Origin: an uncultured Prevotellaceae bacterium
GTDB lineage: Bacteria; Bacteroidota; Bacteroidia; Bacteroidales; Muribaculaceae
Direction: 5' to 3'
Assembly (NCBI GenBank): GCA_947302275.1
Contig: CAMYUW010000009.1
Span: forward strand, 21,325 to 85,324
Length of the DNA: 64,000 nt
A program made the translations under genes and the position numbers. Shown one piece after another: positions 35,204 to 44,879 of this stretch. A model generated the notes under the pieces. The model worked only from the letters and a program-made list of their open reading frames with translations. It had not been told where the DNA came from and made no database searches. Position 1 is the stretch's first letter; each line of letters begins with the position of its first letter.

Positions 35204-35980
35204 TTATTCTCCAATAAAATCTGCTTTGCGCTTGTTGAGGAAGGCGTCCATGCCCTCCTTCTGGTCCTTGGTGGCGAAGCACTGGCCGAAGAGTTTGTTC
35301 TCCAGGCCGATGGCACCGTCGGCATCCAGGTCGTAGCCCTCGTTGATGCTCTGCTTGGCGAGGCGGATGGCCACGGGAGCATTCTTGAGCATCATCTGAG
35401 CCATTTCCATGGCCTTGTCCATCAGCTCCTCGGGCTCATAGACGGCATTGACCAAACCGATGCGCAACGCCTCGTCGGCACGGATCACCTTGCCCGTGTA
35501 GATCATCTCCTTGGCATAGCCCTGGCCGATGAGTTTGGGCAGACGGTAAGTGCCCGAGAAGCCGGGGATGATGCCCAGGCCCACCTCAGGCTGGCCGAAC
35601 TTGGCCTTGCTCGAAGCGATGCGGATGTCGCAGGACATCGCCAGTTCGCAGCCACCTCCCAGCGCGAAGCCGTTGACAGCAGCGATAACAGGAATGGGCA
35701 GTGTCTCGATGCGGCGGAACACCTGTGCGCCCAGACGGCCGAACTCGAAGCCCTGAGGCTCGTTGAGATGGGCCATCTCGCTGATATCGGCACCGGCGAC
35801 AAACGATTTCTCACCGTCGCCCGTGATGATGAGCACGCGGGTCTTAGCGTCCAGGTTGGCGATGAAGTCGCTCATCTCCTTGAGAATCGTGGAGTTGAGG
35901 GCGTTCAGCGACTTGGGGGCCGACACCTTCATGACGGTGATGCCGTCGTTGTGCTCTATCTTGAGAAAGTTGTATTCCAT
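35204..35980 (-). CDS. crt: Enoyl-CoA hydratase (crotonase)
   Basis: The 258-residue protein shows the crotonase pattern: AGADISEM, the oxyanion segment AVNGFALGGGCELAMSCD and the catalytic glutamates around QPEVGLGIIPGFSGT. It hydrates crotonyl-CoA or dehydrates 3-hydroxybutyryl-CoA. It sits between the CoA-transferase B gene (15 bp gap) and hbd, so it is part of the butyrate half of the operon. Confidence 0.95.
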   Translation of the reverse strand: MEYNFLKIEHNDGITVMKVSAPKSLNALNSTILKEMSDFIANLDAKTRVLIITGDGEKSFVAGADISEMAHLNEPQGFEFGRLGAQVFRRIETLPIPVIAAVNGFALGGGCELAMSCDIRIASSKAKFGQPEVGLGIIPGFSGTYRLPKLIGQGYAKEMIYTGKVIRADEALRIGLVNAVYEPEELMDKAMEMAQMMLKNAPVAIRLAKQSINEGYDLDADGAIGLENKLFGQCFATKDQKEGMDAFLNKRKADFIGE

Positions 35981-35995
35981 GACAATGGGCTGGAA

Positions 35996-36655
35996 TTAAA
36001 CATCCATGGGCTTGAGGTCGGGCGAGATGATGAGCTTGGCCTCGGTAGCGGCCTGTACATCCTCGACGGTAAATTCGGGATGCAACTCACGCAGTACGAT
36101 ACCCTCGGGGGTGATGTCCATAACGCCCATCTCGGTGATGATCATGTTGACCTGACCAGCAGCGGTAAGGGGCAGTGTGCACTCCTTCAAGATCTTGGGG
36201 TTACCCTTCTGGGTGTGCTCCATGGTGAGGATCACACGCTTGGCACCCACAACGAGGTCCATAGCGCCGCCCATGCCGGGAGCCATCTTGCCGGGGATAA
36301 TCCAGTTGGCGAGGTTACCCTTCTCATCTACCTGCAGAGCACCCAGGAACGACACGTTCACGTGACCGCCACGGATGATAGCGAACGAGGTAGCCGAGTC
36401 GAAGGTGCAAGCACCGGGATTCAACGTGATGGCACCGCCACCGGCGTTGATCAGGTTCTTGTCCTCCTTGCCTTCTTCGGGCGAGGGGCCCATACCCATA
36501 GCGCCATTCTCGGTCTGCAAGGTAACAGACACGCCGTCAGGCAAATAGTTAGGAATTAAGGTGGGGATACCAATACCCAGATTCACAACATCGCCGTCGT
36601 GCAATTCCTTGGCGGCACGCTTTGCGATGACTTCTCTCATTTGATATTTATCCAT
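35996..36655 (-). CDS. atoA: CoA-transferase subunit B (acetoacetate/butyrate type)
   Basis: The 219-residue subunit has the N-terminal [13 protein letters not shown] motif and the catalytic glutamate in [11 protein letters not shown], which corresponds to the SENG motif of family I CoA transferases. Its partner subunit A lies at the other end of the cluster (45355-46005), an unusual separation. Together they should move CoA from butyryl-CoA to acetoacetate, releasing butyrate and giving acetoacetyl-CoA. The substrate assignment follows from pathway context. Confidence 0.92.
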   Translation of the reverse strand: MDKYQMREVIAKRAAKELHDGDVVNLGIGIPTLIPNYLPDGVSVTLQTENGAMGMGPSPEEGKEDKNLINAGGGAITLNPGACTFDSATSFAIIRGGHVNVSFLGALQVDEKGNLANWIIPGKMAPGMGGAMDLVVGAKRVILTMEHTQKGNPKILKECTLPLTAAGQVNMIITEMGVMDITPEGIVLRELHPEFTVEDVQAATEAKLIISPDLKPMDV

Positions 36656-36695
36656 AATAGTACGGTTTTGAGATTAATTATATGTTTTTAAAAAG

Positions 36696-37484
36696 TTATT
36701 TCATTCCTCTCTTGACCATCTCCTGCACGACAAACGATGCCACGTCGTCGGCATAGGTGTTCATGCCAAAGCCGGCGTCAAAGCCCAGCTCCTTGGCCAG
36801 TTCATGGGTGACACGAGCGCCACCGCAGCAGCAGATCATCTTGTCGCGCAGGCCCTCGGCCTCCATCAGCTCGATGAACTCGGTCATGTTCTTGATGTGC
36901 ACGTCCTTCTGGGTCACGGTCTGCGAGACGAGCAGCGCATCGGCATGGAGTTCAATACCCTTGGCGATAAACTCGTCGTTGGGCACCTGCGACCCCAGGT
37001 TATAGGCCTCGATCATCTCGTAGCGCTCCAGACCATAATGGCCGGCATAGCCTTTCATGTTCATGATGGCATCGATACCCACGGTGTGGGCGTCGGTTCC
37101 TGTCGATGCACCCACGATGACAATCTTGCGGCCGATGTTTTCCTTGATATACTCATCGGTCTCATACATGTCCATCGTGTTGCTCTCAACCTTGGGGACA
37201 TAGATGGTGCTGTAGTCCACTGTGTGGGTGCAGCTGCCATAGCAGTTGAAGAAAGTGAAACCAGGGGTCAACTCCTTATAGAAAACCACACTGGGATTCT
37301 CGAGACCCATCTTGCGGAGCAACTGCTTGGCGGCTTCGACCGCCTCGGCGCCACAGGGCACAGGCAGGGTGAAGCTGAGCTGTACCTTGCCGTCGTTCAT
37401 CGTGTCGCCATAGGGCTTTATCTTGGTGAAGTCTAAGGTTTTGTCAAAATCCTTAGCTTCCATGCTATATAATCCTTCGCTCAT
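36696..37484 (-). CDS. kamE: Lysine 5,6-aminomutase beta subunit
   Basis: The 262-residue subunit has the cobalamin-binding motif TDAHTVGID with His133 and the PLP lysine Lys144 in NMKGYAGHYGLERY. Both agree with the numbering of the characterised clostridial enzyme as I recall it. With KamD it moves the terminal amino group of beta-lysine or D-lysine from C6 to C5, using adenosylcobalamin and PLP. It lies 35 bp downstream of kamD. Confidence 0.96.
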   Translation of the reverse strand: MSEGLYSMEAKDFDKTLDFTKIKPYGDTMNDGKVQLSFTLPVPCGAEAVEAAKQLLRKMGLENPSVVFYKELTPGFTFFNCYGSCTHTVDYSTIYVPKVESNTMDMYETDEYIKENIGRKIVIVGASTGTDAHTVGIDAIMNMKGYAGHYGLERYEMIEAYNLGSQVPNDEFIAKGIELHADALLVSQTVTQKDVHIKNMTEFIELMEAEGLRDKMICCCGGARVTHELAKELGFDAGFGMNTYADDVASFVVQEMVKRGMK

Positions 37485-37519
37485 AGTCGTATAGTAACCT
37501 TAATTGTGATGTGTTGTTA

Positions 37520-39076
37520 TTATCTCTTGCCTTTCATCAGCTCCACAAACGGGTTGAAGTAGTTCTCGCCCTTCATGGTTACACCCTGCAGGCCCTTACC
37601 ACCGTTCTTGGGACGTTTCACGTCGCCAAAGATACCCTTCTCCAGGGCGGTGAACAGGCCTTCCTTGGTAATCTCTTCAAGCAACTTGATGGTGTTGCCG
37701 AGCACTTCCTTAACACGGTTGCGGCAGATACCGCCCTCGACAAACTCCATCTCCTCGCCGATGCTCTTCATATTATTGAAGATGTACTTGGCATTCTCAA
37801 TTGAGAGGTAACGGTCGCTCATGAAGGGGGTGTGGATAGCCTCGGTGGGCATGCCCAGCAGCTGGATTCCCTGATGGGTCCAGATACCAATCATATTGAA
37901 CAGGGCATCCTGGATGTGGCCACGGAAGATGTTACCGGTCATGAACTTCGTAGGCGGCATATACTTCAACGTGGCCTTGGGGAAGATCTCGCGGGTCATC
38001 TGTGCCTGAGCCAGCTCCAGCAAGAAGCCGTTCTCCAGCATGGGATCCATCTCGAACGCGTGACCCAGACCCATCTGCTCCTCGGGCAGACCGGCCATGA
38101 GTGCCAACTGCTCGTTGATGAGGTCAGAGGCCAACACGGTGTGGGCTGCCTCGACGGCATCGGCAGTAGTGAGGTAGTTGTCCTCACCCGTGTTGATGAT
38201 CACACCGGCAAAGCCATTAATGATGCGGCTCATGTACTGGTCGATGAGCGTGCGCTGCATGTTGATGTCACGGAACAAGATGCCGTAGAGGGCATCGTTC
38301 AGCATCACATCCAGACCTTCAAAGGCACCCATGATGGCAATTTCGGGCATACACAGACCAGAGCAGTAGTTGCACAGGCGGATGTAACGACCCTGCTCCT
38401 CGCCTACCTCATCGAGCGCCTTGCGCATGATGCGGAAGTTCTCCTGAGTGGCAAAAGTACCGCCAAAGCCCTCGGTTGTCGCGCCATAAGGCACATAGTC
38501 CAACAAACTCTGACCGGTGGTGCGGATAACGGCGATGACGTCGGCACCCTGACGGGCTCCTGCCTGAGCCTGTACCACGTCCTCATAGATGTTACCCGTT
38601 GCCACAATGATGTAAAGGTAAGGCTTGGGACCCTCACCGATGGTCTCAAGATAATGCTCACGACGGGCACGACGGGCACGGATGCGTGCCATGCTCTCGT
38701 CGATAACGGGTTGCAGGGCGTCGGCGACCTTTTTGGGGTCACGGGTGACCACCTTGGTGATATCCAACTCGCCAGTTGCCACCTTCTCAGCAATCTGCTG
38801 CGGGTTGAGACCCGTCTGGATCATGGCGTTAGCGATAAAGAACAGGGCACCTTCACTCAAGACACCCTTATCCTTCAGGGTTTCTACCACCACGTTGGGC
38901 AGAGGCACGTCGTTGTCATCAACACCGTCGATACCCATCAAGCGGCACAGGGTGCGCTCGACAGCTACCGTCGTGTATTGCTCCACGAAGGACTGTACGT
39001 CCTCAGCGATGCCTTTGGCCAAACCTCTGGCATACTCAACTTTTTCAAAATCTAGTCCTAACTTGCTCTTTTGCAT
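37520..39076 (-). CDS. kamD: Lysine 5,6-aminomutase alpha subunit
   Basis: The 518-residue subunit aligns over its whole length with KamD: it opens KLGLDFEKVEYARGLAKGIAEDV and carries the PLP/cobalamin barrel segments YIIVATGNIYEDVVQAQAGA and DVIAVIRTTGQSLLDYVPYGAT. It forms the catalytic barrel of the B12-dependent mutase with KamE. It is preceded by kamC (19 bp gap) and kamB, proposed reactivation factors, giving the conserved kamABCDE order. Confidence 0.97.
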   Translation of the reverse strand: MQKSKLGLDFEKVEYARGLAKGIAEDVQSFVEQYTTVAVERTLCRLMGIDGVDDNDVPLPNVVVETLKDKGVLSEGALFFIANAMIQTGLNPQQIAEKVATGELDITKVVTRDPKKVADALQPVIDESMARIRARRARREHYLETIGEGPKPYLYIIVATGNIYEDVVQAQAGARQGADVIAVIRTTGQSLLDYVPYGATTEGFGGTFATQENFRIMRKALDEVGEEQGRYIRLCNYCSGLCMPEIAIMGAFEGLDVMLNDALYGILFRDINMQRTLIDQYMSRIINGFAGVIINTGEDNYLTTADAVEAAHTVLASDLINEQLALMAGLPEEQMGLGHAFEMDPMLENGFLLELAQAQMTREIFPKATLKYMPPTKFMTGNIFRGHIQDALFNMIGIWTHQGIQLLGMPTEAIHTPFMSDRYLSIENAKYIFNNMKSIGEEMEFVEGGICRNRVKEVLGNTIKLLEEITKEGLFTALEKGIFGDVKRPKNGGKGLQGVTMKGENYFNPFVELMKGKR

Positions 39077-39095
39077 AGTATTATCGTATATAGTA

Positions 39096-40463
39096 TCAAT
39101 GTTTGTCCATTTTGCCTGATGACGGTGAGTTCTCCAGTTGTGACCTCGCCATACTGATCCACTCGCTGTCGATGCCCAGGCTCTCGGCGATGTTCAGGGC
39201 CTCGTGGGGCACCTCGCCGTCCTGTACCTCGACCAGCCGGTAATCCATTGCGCCGTTCTCGAAACCTTTCACCCTGAGGCATCGGGCTTCACCCGGCTCT
39301 ATATCGTAGTGCGTCGTCATGACCAGGCTCATATCCCTGCCTGATAGCACCTTGAGCAACGACGACACCAGGGCAGCGCCCTCGGTGGGATTGGTCGTGC
39401 GGGCTGGCTCGTCAATCAACGCCAGTAATTTCTTGTTTTCGCGTGATGCCTTGATGACGGCATCAATGTTCTTCATCTCGGCGGCAAACGACGACAGGCC
39501 TTTCTCGACCGACTGCTCGTCACCGATGCAGAAGTGTATCTCGTCTTTCACGGCAATTTGGGCCGCAGCCGCGGGAATGCCGAACCCGAATTGGAAGAGC
39601 AGCTGACACAAAGTCAACGTCTTCAACACCACGGTTTTGCCACCCATGTTAGCGCCCGTGATGAGCGTGGGCTGATGCCCGAAGGCGATGTCAACCGGCT
39701 GGAACTGCTTGCCTTGGCCAGCCAGTGCCTTTTTAACCTGGGGGTGGAACATCGCCTGATATTGGCTGGTTCCGTCTTGAGACAAGGAGGGGAACGACAA
39801 GCCCATCTCCTTCATCTGTTTTGCCTTGGCCAGATAGATGTCAATCTGGGCCAGGGCGAGTTGTGCCTGAGCAATAGCCGTTGCAAAGGGGTGCAATTGA
39901 CGGCTCAGATCTTTTCTTACACCCTCCTCAAGTTCACTGGCCTGCAGCAAGAGGTCGTCTTGCTCGTCAGGATGCTGGCGCATCTGGTTGCGCAGGTCCT
40001 TGAGTTGGGCACAATAGGAGTCATAAATATAGAAAGTGGCTATTTTCATCCCATCGGGATCAAGGATATCAATGACCTTGTCCAGAGCGGGAATCTCCAC
40101 TACTTCATCCATGCCATGCTGCTGCAACAACTTTTTCACGTCGGTGGACAGGATGGCCAGGTGCTTTACCTCAAACAACTCTATATCGTCAAGGACCGAA
40201 CCCTGATTCAGGTTCTTGATGGTGGTATGGATATCCTTCAATCCACACAGCTTGTTGGTGAGCGTGCTGATGTGGATTGGGTCAACCTGATTGAAGAAGT
40301 CGGCAAAACGGCGCAACACGGCATAGGATGCAGTAATCTCCCCTTCCCGCGTCATCATGGGCGAGTCGAGGAGCCAGCGGCGGGCATAACCCGATTGCAG
40401 TTCCAGCTCATCGAGCATGAAACGCAGACCACAAGGCGATTCTATGACTTTCTTCAGTTGCAC
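39096..40463 (-). CDS. kamC: MutS-like ATPase, putative 5,6-aminomutase reactivation factor
   Basis: The 455-residue protein looks like the core and ATPase part of MutS without mismatch-binding domain: Walker A ITGANMGGKTVVLKT and a Walker B-type segment LALIDEPARTTNPTEG. MutS-like proteins at this place in lysine fermentation operons are named KamC and are proposed to reactivate the B12 mutase, rather than repair DNA. Its 4-bp gap to kamB and 19-bp gap to kamD support one complex. Function rests on gene-order conservation, not on a motif. Confidence 0.88.
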   Translation of the reverse strand: MQLKKVIESPCGLRFMLDELELQSGYARRWLLDSPMMTREGEITASYAVLRRFADFFNQVDPIHISTLTNKLCGLKDIHTTIKNLNQGSVLDDIELFEVKHLAILSTDVKKLLQQHGMDEVVEIPALDKVIDILDPDGMKIATFYIYDSYCAQLKDLRNQMRQHPDEQDDLLLQASELEEGVRKDLSRQLHPFATAIAQAQLALAQIDIYLAKAKQMKEMGLSFPSLSQDGTSQYQAMFHPQVKKALAGQGKQFQPVDIAFGHQPTLITGANMGGKTVVLKTLTLCQLLFQFGFGIPAAAAQIAVKDEIHFCIGDEQSVEKGLSSFAAEMKNIDAVIKASRENKKLLALIDEPARTTNPTEGAALVSSLLKVLSGRDMSLVMTTHYDIEPGEARCLRVKGFENGAMDYRLVEVQDGEVPHEALNIAESLGIDSEWISMARSQLENSPSSGKMDKH

Positions 40464-40467
40464 AATT

Positions 40468-41481
40468 TTACTGCTTGTTCTTTAACAGGTCATATACGGG
40501 AAGCTGAATGGCTTCGCTCAGTTTGTTACATAACGTATCCGAGTCGAGGACATACCCGCTGGGTGAGGTCGGATTGACGGTGACGGCAATGAGCTTGCTG
40601 CGTTGCAGTACCCTGATGCGTCCTCCCGACTTGAGGAACAGCCTGAACTGCTGGGGGGTGACAAATATCTTTGTAAAATCACGCACCACCAGTTCAACCT
40701 GCTTGAGGGTCTTGTTCTTCCTCACCTTCTCGAGGAAGCCATCGACCAGCGCACCTGCCACGTAGAGTGTCCTGCAATCCTCCATGCCCTCGAAGTGGAT
40801 ATCCTTGGACAGGGAAGTCAGGGCTTCGAGACTATTGAGCCCACCTTCATTGTCAATAAACCAGACACCTTTCTCAAGCGGCATAAGCGTCCTGATGTTA
40901 TCTTCACTGGTCAATTCCAGATTGACCAGGTCCACAACATGGGATGTCTTGCTTACCAGGGTGCTCATACTGGCCGAATAGGCGGCTCCAGTTGCCAGAA
41001 TCATCGACTGGCTTACGGCTGGTGATGCCGAACTCATGCGAGACAATGCACCATCGATAATCACCAGGTCGATGTCCAGTCGGCGCATCTCGCCCATCCA
41101 TCGCCTGAGGCTGATGGCCGACGAGGGGCCCGAGAGCAGGATTTTGCCTCCAGTCAAAGCTCTTGCTGTCACCACCCTGCCTAACGAGGTATTCTCGTCA
41201 CTCACGTCAATGAGCTCTGACACCAGGCGCCGTTGCCGGTAATGCATCTCACTCGTTCCGAAATACATGCCCTCGCGCAGGACGATTTCGGGCTTCTGGG
41301 TGCGGGTTACCTGGTCCACGGTCTCCCCATCGATGCCGATGGATGTCACGGCAATGCGCTTACTCTGGACAGGCATGCGGTCGAGCACATACTTGAGGCA
41401 CTCGGTCTTGCCTGTATTCTTTTCCAGGCCCACGATAGACAGGCTATCGTAACGCAATATTTCGTCGATGAACGGGAGCAC
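40468..41481 (-). CDS. kamB: P-loop protein, putative 5,6-aminomutase reactivation factor
   Basis: The 337-residue protein has an N-terminal P-loop GLEKNTGKTE and resembles KamB of lysine-fermentation clusters. The central segment LVIIDGALSRMS looks like a Walker B region. It sits directly before kamC. By context both assist the cobalamin enzyme, perhaps by exchanging damaged cofactor; this is an inference from conserved operons. A strong hairpin lies in the 70-bp gap to kamA upstream. Confidence 0.85.
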   Translation of the reverse strand: MLPFIDEILRYDSLSIVGLEKNTGKTECLKYVLDRMPVQSKRIAVTSIGIDGETVDQVTRTQKPEIVLREGMYFGTSEMHYRQRRLVSELIDVSDENTSLGRVVTARALTGGKILLSGPSSAISLRRWMGEMRRLDIDLVIIDGALSRMSSASPAVSQSMILATGAAYSASMSTLVSKTSHVVDLVNLELTSEDNIRTLMPLEKGVWFIDNEGGLNSLEALTSLSKDIHFEGMEDCRTLYVAGALVDGFLEKVRKNKTLKQVELVVRDFTKIFVTPQQFRLFLKSGGRIRVLQRSKLIAVTVNPTSPSGYVLDSDTLCNKLSEAIQLPVYDLLKNKQ

Positions 41482-41495
41482 TATACGATAAAACT

Positions 41496-41543
41496 ATCTG
41501 ACAGCCTGTGGAGGCGTTTGGTAGCCTCCACAGACCAGCAGAT
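41496..41543 (-). promoter_or_regulatory. Hairpin between kamA and kamB
   Basis: CTGTGGAGGC (41506-41515) pairs perfectly with 41524-41533 around an 8-base loop, and ATCTG/CAGAT extends the stem outward. Only a short T-run follows on the minus strand, so it may attenuate transcription or mark an mRNA processing site within the operon. Confidence 0.6.
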
Positions 41544-41551
41544 AAACGGTT

Positions 41552-42835
41552 TTACTTCTTGTCGCGTACCTCGTTGCGCTCGTGGCGTTTCAACGCCTTG
41601 GGCTCAATGTTCATGCGCTCACCCTCGAGCAGCGAGATAACACCATCCACAGCCTTGTCGGCGGCTACTTGCTCGCGCTTGCGGGCAGCCTGACACTCGG
41701 GACAGTTGCACTCACTGTGATACTCAGTGGGCTCGGTGTAAGTCGTGATCACGCCCTCGAAATTGCGCAATACCACCTTACCCGGTGCCTGTGAGATGAC
41801 GTACTGGGGCATGACAGGCGTCTTTCCGCCGCCACCGGGAGCGTCCACCACGAAAGTGGGCACGCAGTAGCCGCTGGTGTGGCCACGCAGACCCTCGATA
41901 ATCTCGATACCCTTGCTGACGGGAGTGCGGAAATGCTCCAGACCCATCGACAAGTCACACTGATAGATGTAATAAGGACGTACGCGAATCTTAACGATCT
42001 CATGCACGAGTTTCTTCATCACGTGAACGCAGTCGTTCACACCGCGCAGCAGCACACTCTGGTTGCCCAGGGGGATACCGGCATTGGCCAGCATCTCGCA
42101 AGCACGGCTCGACTCGGGAGTCACCTCGTTGGGATGGTTGAAGTGGGTATTGATCCAGATGGGATGATACTTCTTCAACATGTCACACAACTCGGGCGTG
42201 ATGCGCTGCGGGCAAACCACGGGAGTGCGGGTACCCAAGCGGACAATCTCCACATGAGGAATTTTCCTCAATTCCGAGATGATGTACTCCAAGCGCTTGT
42301 CGCTCACCATCAGAGCGTCGCCACCCGAAAGGAGGACGTCGCGCACGGTGGGCGTGTTGCGGATATACTCCAGTGCCTTCTCGATGCGGTCCATGCCACA
42401 CTCGTTGTCGGTCTGTCCGGCAAAGCGGCGACGGGTACAGTGGCGGCAATACATCGAGCACATGTCGGTGATAAGGAACAGCACGCGGTCAGGATAACGG
42501 TGAGTCAGACCAGGCGTGGGAGAATCCTCATCCTCATGCAAGGGGTCGAGCAGATCGGCAGCAGCCTGATGGGTCTCAAGACCGGTGGGGATGCACTGAC
42601 GACGGATGGGATCACAGGGATCATCGGGATTGATGAGGCTCAGATAGTAAGGCGTAATCGCCATGCGCAGGGTTTTGAGGGTCTGCTTAACGCCCTCTTC
42701 CTCCTCGGCGGTAAGGCTCACATATTTCTTGAGTTCCTCAAGGGTCTCGATGCGGTTTTTCACCTGCCACTTCCAGTCATTCCACTGTTCGTCGGTGACA
42801 TCGGGAAACATCTGTTTTCTTCTTGATTCTACCAT
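41552..42835 (-). CDS. kamA: Lysine 2,3-aminomutase
   Basis: The 427-residue radical-SAM enzyme has the cluster motif CSMYCRHC (Cys126, Cys130, Cys133). The PLP lysine is Lys338 in PGGGGKTP, and the lysine-binding aspartates are Asp294 and Asp331. Zinc-site cysteines appear at Cys269 and in the C-terminal SECNCPEC. These match the characterised clostridial enzyme with a one-residue shift. It converts L-lysine to L-beta-lysine, the first step of the pathway. It lies 16 bp downstream of kdd. Confidence 0.97.
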   Translation of the reverse strand: MVESRRKQMFPDVTDEQWNDWKWQVKNRIETLEELKKYVSLTAEEEEGVKQTLKTLRMAITPYYLSLINPDDPCDPIRRQCIPTGLETHQAAADLLDPLHEDEDSPTPGLTHRYPDRVLFLITDMCSMYCRHCTRRRFAGQTDNECGMDRIEKALEYIRNTPTVRDVLLSGGDALMVSDKRLEYIISELRKIPHVEIVRLGTRTPVVCPQRITPELCDMLKKYHPIWINTHFNHPNEVTPESSRACEMLANAGIPLGNQSVLLRGVNDCVHVMKKLVHEIVKIRVRPYYIYQCDLSMGLEHFRTPVSKGIEIIEGLRGHTSGYCVPTFVVDAPGGGGKTPVMPQYVISQAPGKVVLRNFEGVITTYTEPTEYHSECNCPECQAARKREQVAADKAVDGVISLLEGERMNIEPKALKRHERNEVRDKK

Positions 42836-42851
42836 AACGAATTATGATTGA

Positions 42852-43925
42852 TTAAGCGTAGAGTTCCTCAAAGATCTTGCGCAGCTCGGGGCACTCGCGC
42901 AGTTCCTGCAAGGTAAAGTCGGCATGACCCTTGGTGTAGCCGTTACCGATGATCATGTTCACGTCGGCACCGATACCCTCAGCACCCAGGGCAGCCTTGG
43001 TGAAGCTGGTGGCCATCGAGAAGAAGTAAACGATACCATCATCCTTGGTGCACAGCACAGCGGTCATCTCGCAATCGGGCACGTTCACGCAGTTGATGGT
43101 GGTGTCGGCCATCTTGCCGTCGGTCAGCTTGTAAACCAGCTCGTAAACCTCAACGGGAGTCATGCCGGCAACGCTCTCGACAACGTCACAGAAGCCGAGG
43201 TCCTTGATGCGCTGGGTCGATTTGGGGCTGTTGGCCAGACCAATCACCTTACCGGTAACGCCTACGCGCTTCTTGGCCTCGTAGCAGCACAGCATACCGC
43301 TCTTGCCACCGGCACCCAGGATCACAACGTTCTGGCCATACTGGCAAAGCTTGGCAGTCTGGGCGGGAGCACCAGCCACGTCGAGGGCGCTCAGAGCGAG
43401 CTTCTCAGGCATGTCATCGGGAATCTTGGCATAGATGCCGCTCTCGAACAGGATAGCCTTACCCTTGATGTCCACCTGGTCCACGTCGGCGCGGATCTCG
43501 AGGATCTCGTCGATGCGCAGCGGGGTCAGTGACAGCGATACGAGGGTAGCGATGCGGTCGCCCTCCTTGAGGTCGATCTTACCCTTAAGGGCGTCGCCGA
43601 TCTTCTCTACCTTACCCAGGAGCATACCACCCGAACCGGTGCGGCGGTTGCGGTGCTTGCCCTGCAACTCAACGTTGAGGAGCATTTCCTTCTTGATTTC
43701 CTCCATAACCTCGGCCTCGTTGTTGGGATCCTTGGCCTGCTGCTTGGCATAGTTGTGGATATCGGTAAAAGAAGCGGAGTCAATATTCAGTGTCTGTACA
43801 TCGATGAGGATCTCGTTGTCGTAGATCTCGTCCATGTTGTTGTCCAGCTTGTTTGCGGGCTGAGGAAGAATGCCCTTGGGTTCGATTACTCGGTGCGTAC
43901 CGAATCTGTTTCCGTGTTTCTGCAT
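42852..43925 (-). CDS. kdd: L-erythro-3,5-diaminohexanoate dehydrogenase
   Basis: The 357-residue protein has an MDR-like layout with the nucleotide-binding motif VVILGAGGKSGMLCCYEAKKR and lacks the catalytic zinc pattern of alcohol dehydrogenases, as expected for Kdd. The N-terminal GTHRVIEPKGILPQPA is typical of the family. It oxidises 3,5-diaminohexanoate to 5-amino-3-oxohexanoate with release of ammonia and NADH. Its product is used by Kce, encoded just upstream (62 bp gap). Confidence 0.95.
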   Translation of the reverse strand: MQKHGNRFGTHRVIEPKGILPQPANKLDNNMDEIYDNEILIDVQTLNIDSASFTDIHNYAKQQAKDPNNEAEVMEEIKKEMLLNVELQGKHRNRRTGSGGMLLGKVEKIGDALKGKIDLKEGDRIATLVSLSLTPLRIDEILEIRADVDQVDIKGKAILFESGIYAKIPDDMPEKLALSALDVAGAPAQTAKLCQYGQNVVILGAGGKSGMLCCYEAKKRVGVTGKVIGLANSPKSTQRIKDLGFCDVVESVAGMTPVEVYELVYKLTDGKMADTTINCVNVPDCEMTAVLCTKDDGIVYFFSMATSFTKAALGAEGIGADVNMIIGNGYTKGHADFTLQELRECPELRKIFEELYA

Positions 43926-43987
43926 TGTTTTAATTGGTTTAATTGTTAAACAGTTGTTATTGTTTTTAGTTTTTTGTTCCTGTTTTT

Positions 43988-44821
43988 TTAGTTGCGTTTG
44001 GGCAAACCCAGAATTTCGCGGGCCTCGTCGCTGGTGGCGATGGGACGGCCCAGTTCCTTGGCGATGCGGACTACCTTCTCGACGAGTTCGCCGTTGCTCT
44101 TGGCAAGCACGCCCTTAGAGAGGTAGAGGTTATCCTCGAAGCCCACACGCACGTTACCGCCCATGGCGATAGCGGCAGCTGCCATCGGGAAAGCGTGACG
44201 GCCAACGCCGGTCACAGTCCAGGTGGAGCCTGCGGGGATGCCGTTCACGAGCCAGCACAGGTTGGCCACGGTAGCAGGAGTGCAACCGGGAACGCCCAGC
44301 ACGAAGTTGAACTGCATGGGAGCGCCAGGGACCTCACCCTTGCGGGCCATATTGAGGATGGTGTCGAGGTGGCCCATCTCAAAGCACTCATACTCGGGCT
44401 TAATGCCACGCTCAATCATGCGCTTGCCAAAGGCACGCATGGTGGGCATCGTGTTGTCAAAGATCTCGTCGCCAAAGTTGCAGGTACCGCAGTCGAGCGT
44501 TGCCATCTCGGGCAGCGGGGTCGTGTCGGTGGACTGCAGGCGCTCGTCGGGAGTCATGCCCACAGCACCGCCGGTCGACGGGATGAGGATGACATTGGGG
44601 CACACCTTGAGGATGGCCTCTTCACACTCCTGGAAGCGGGCACGGTCCTGAGTGGGCGTACCATCGTCCCAGCGCACGTGCAGGTGAACGATAGCCGCTC
44701 CGGCATCAACGGCCGACTTGGCTTCGCGAACGATTTCTTCTACAGTATAGGGCACGTTGGGATTCTGCTCCTTGGTGACCTCGGCGCCACAGATAGCGGC
44801 AGTGATAATCAGTTTATCCAT
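43988..44821 (-). CDS. kce: 3-keto-5-aminohexanoate cleavage enzyme
   Basis: The 277-residue BKACE-family enzyme has the zinc ligands His46 and His48 in VHLHVRWDDG and Glu229 in RVGFED. Other active-site positions such as Glu14 and Glu143 are kept. It condenses 5-amino-3-oxohexanoate with acetyl-CoA to give acetoacetate and 3-aminobutyryl-CoA. It is the pathway's C-C rearrangement step and sits next to kal, which uses its product. Confidence 0.96.
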   Translation of the reverse strand: MDKLIITAAICGAEVTKEQNPNVPYTVEEIVREAKSAVDAGAAIVHLHVRWDDGTPTQDRARFQECEEAILKVCPNVILIPSTGGAVGMTPDERLQSTDTTPLPEMATLDCGTCNFGDEIFDNTMPTMRAFGKRMIERGIKPEYECFEMGHLDTILNMARKGEVPGAPMQFNFVLGVPGCTPATVANLCWLVNGIPAGSTWTVTGVGRHAFPMAAAAIAMGGNVRVGFEDNLYLSKGVLAKSNGELVEKVVRIAKELGRPIATSDEAREILGLPKRN

Positions 44822-44823
44822 TT

Positions 44824-44872
44824 TTTAGTTTTAAGTTTTTAGTTTTAAGTTGTAAGTACAATTACTTTGGCC
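44824..44872. repeat. Partial AT-rich repeat, kal-kce junction
   Basis: Only left-type units (TTAGTTTTAAGTTTTTAG, TTTTAAGTTGTAAGTACAATTA) are present; the right arm is reduced to a few bases. Confidence 0.5.
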
Positions 44873-44879
44873 TAAAACC

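Noticed and set aside
37832..39055. 407-codon frame antisense to kamD
   Set aside because: KamD is clearly real; the reverse frame is open only because of GC-rich codon use.
39096..40463. DNA mismatch-repair MutS
   Set aside because: It is half the size of MutS, lacks the mismatch-binding domain and sits between kamB and kamD, so a KamC role fits better.
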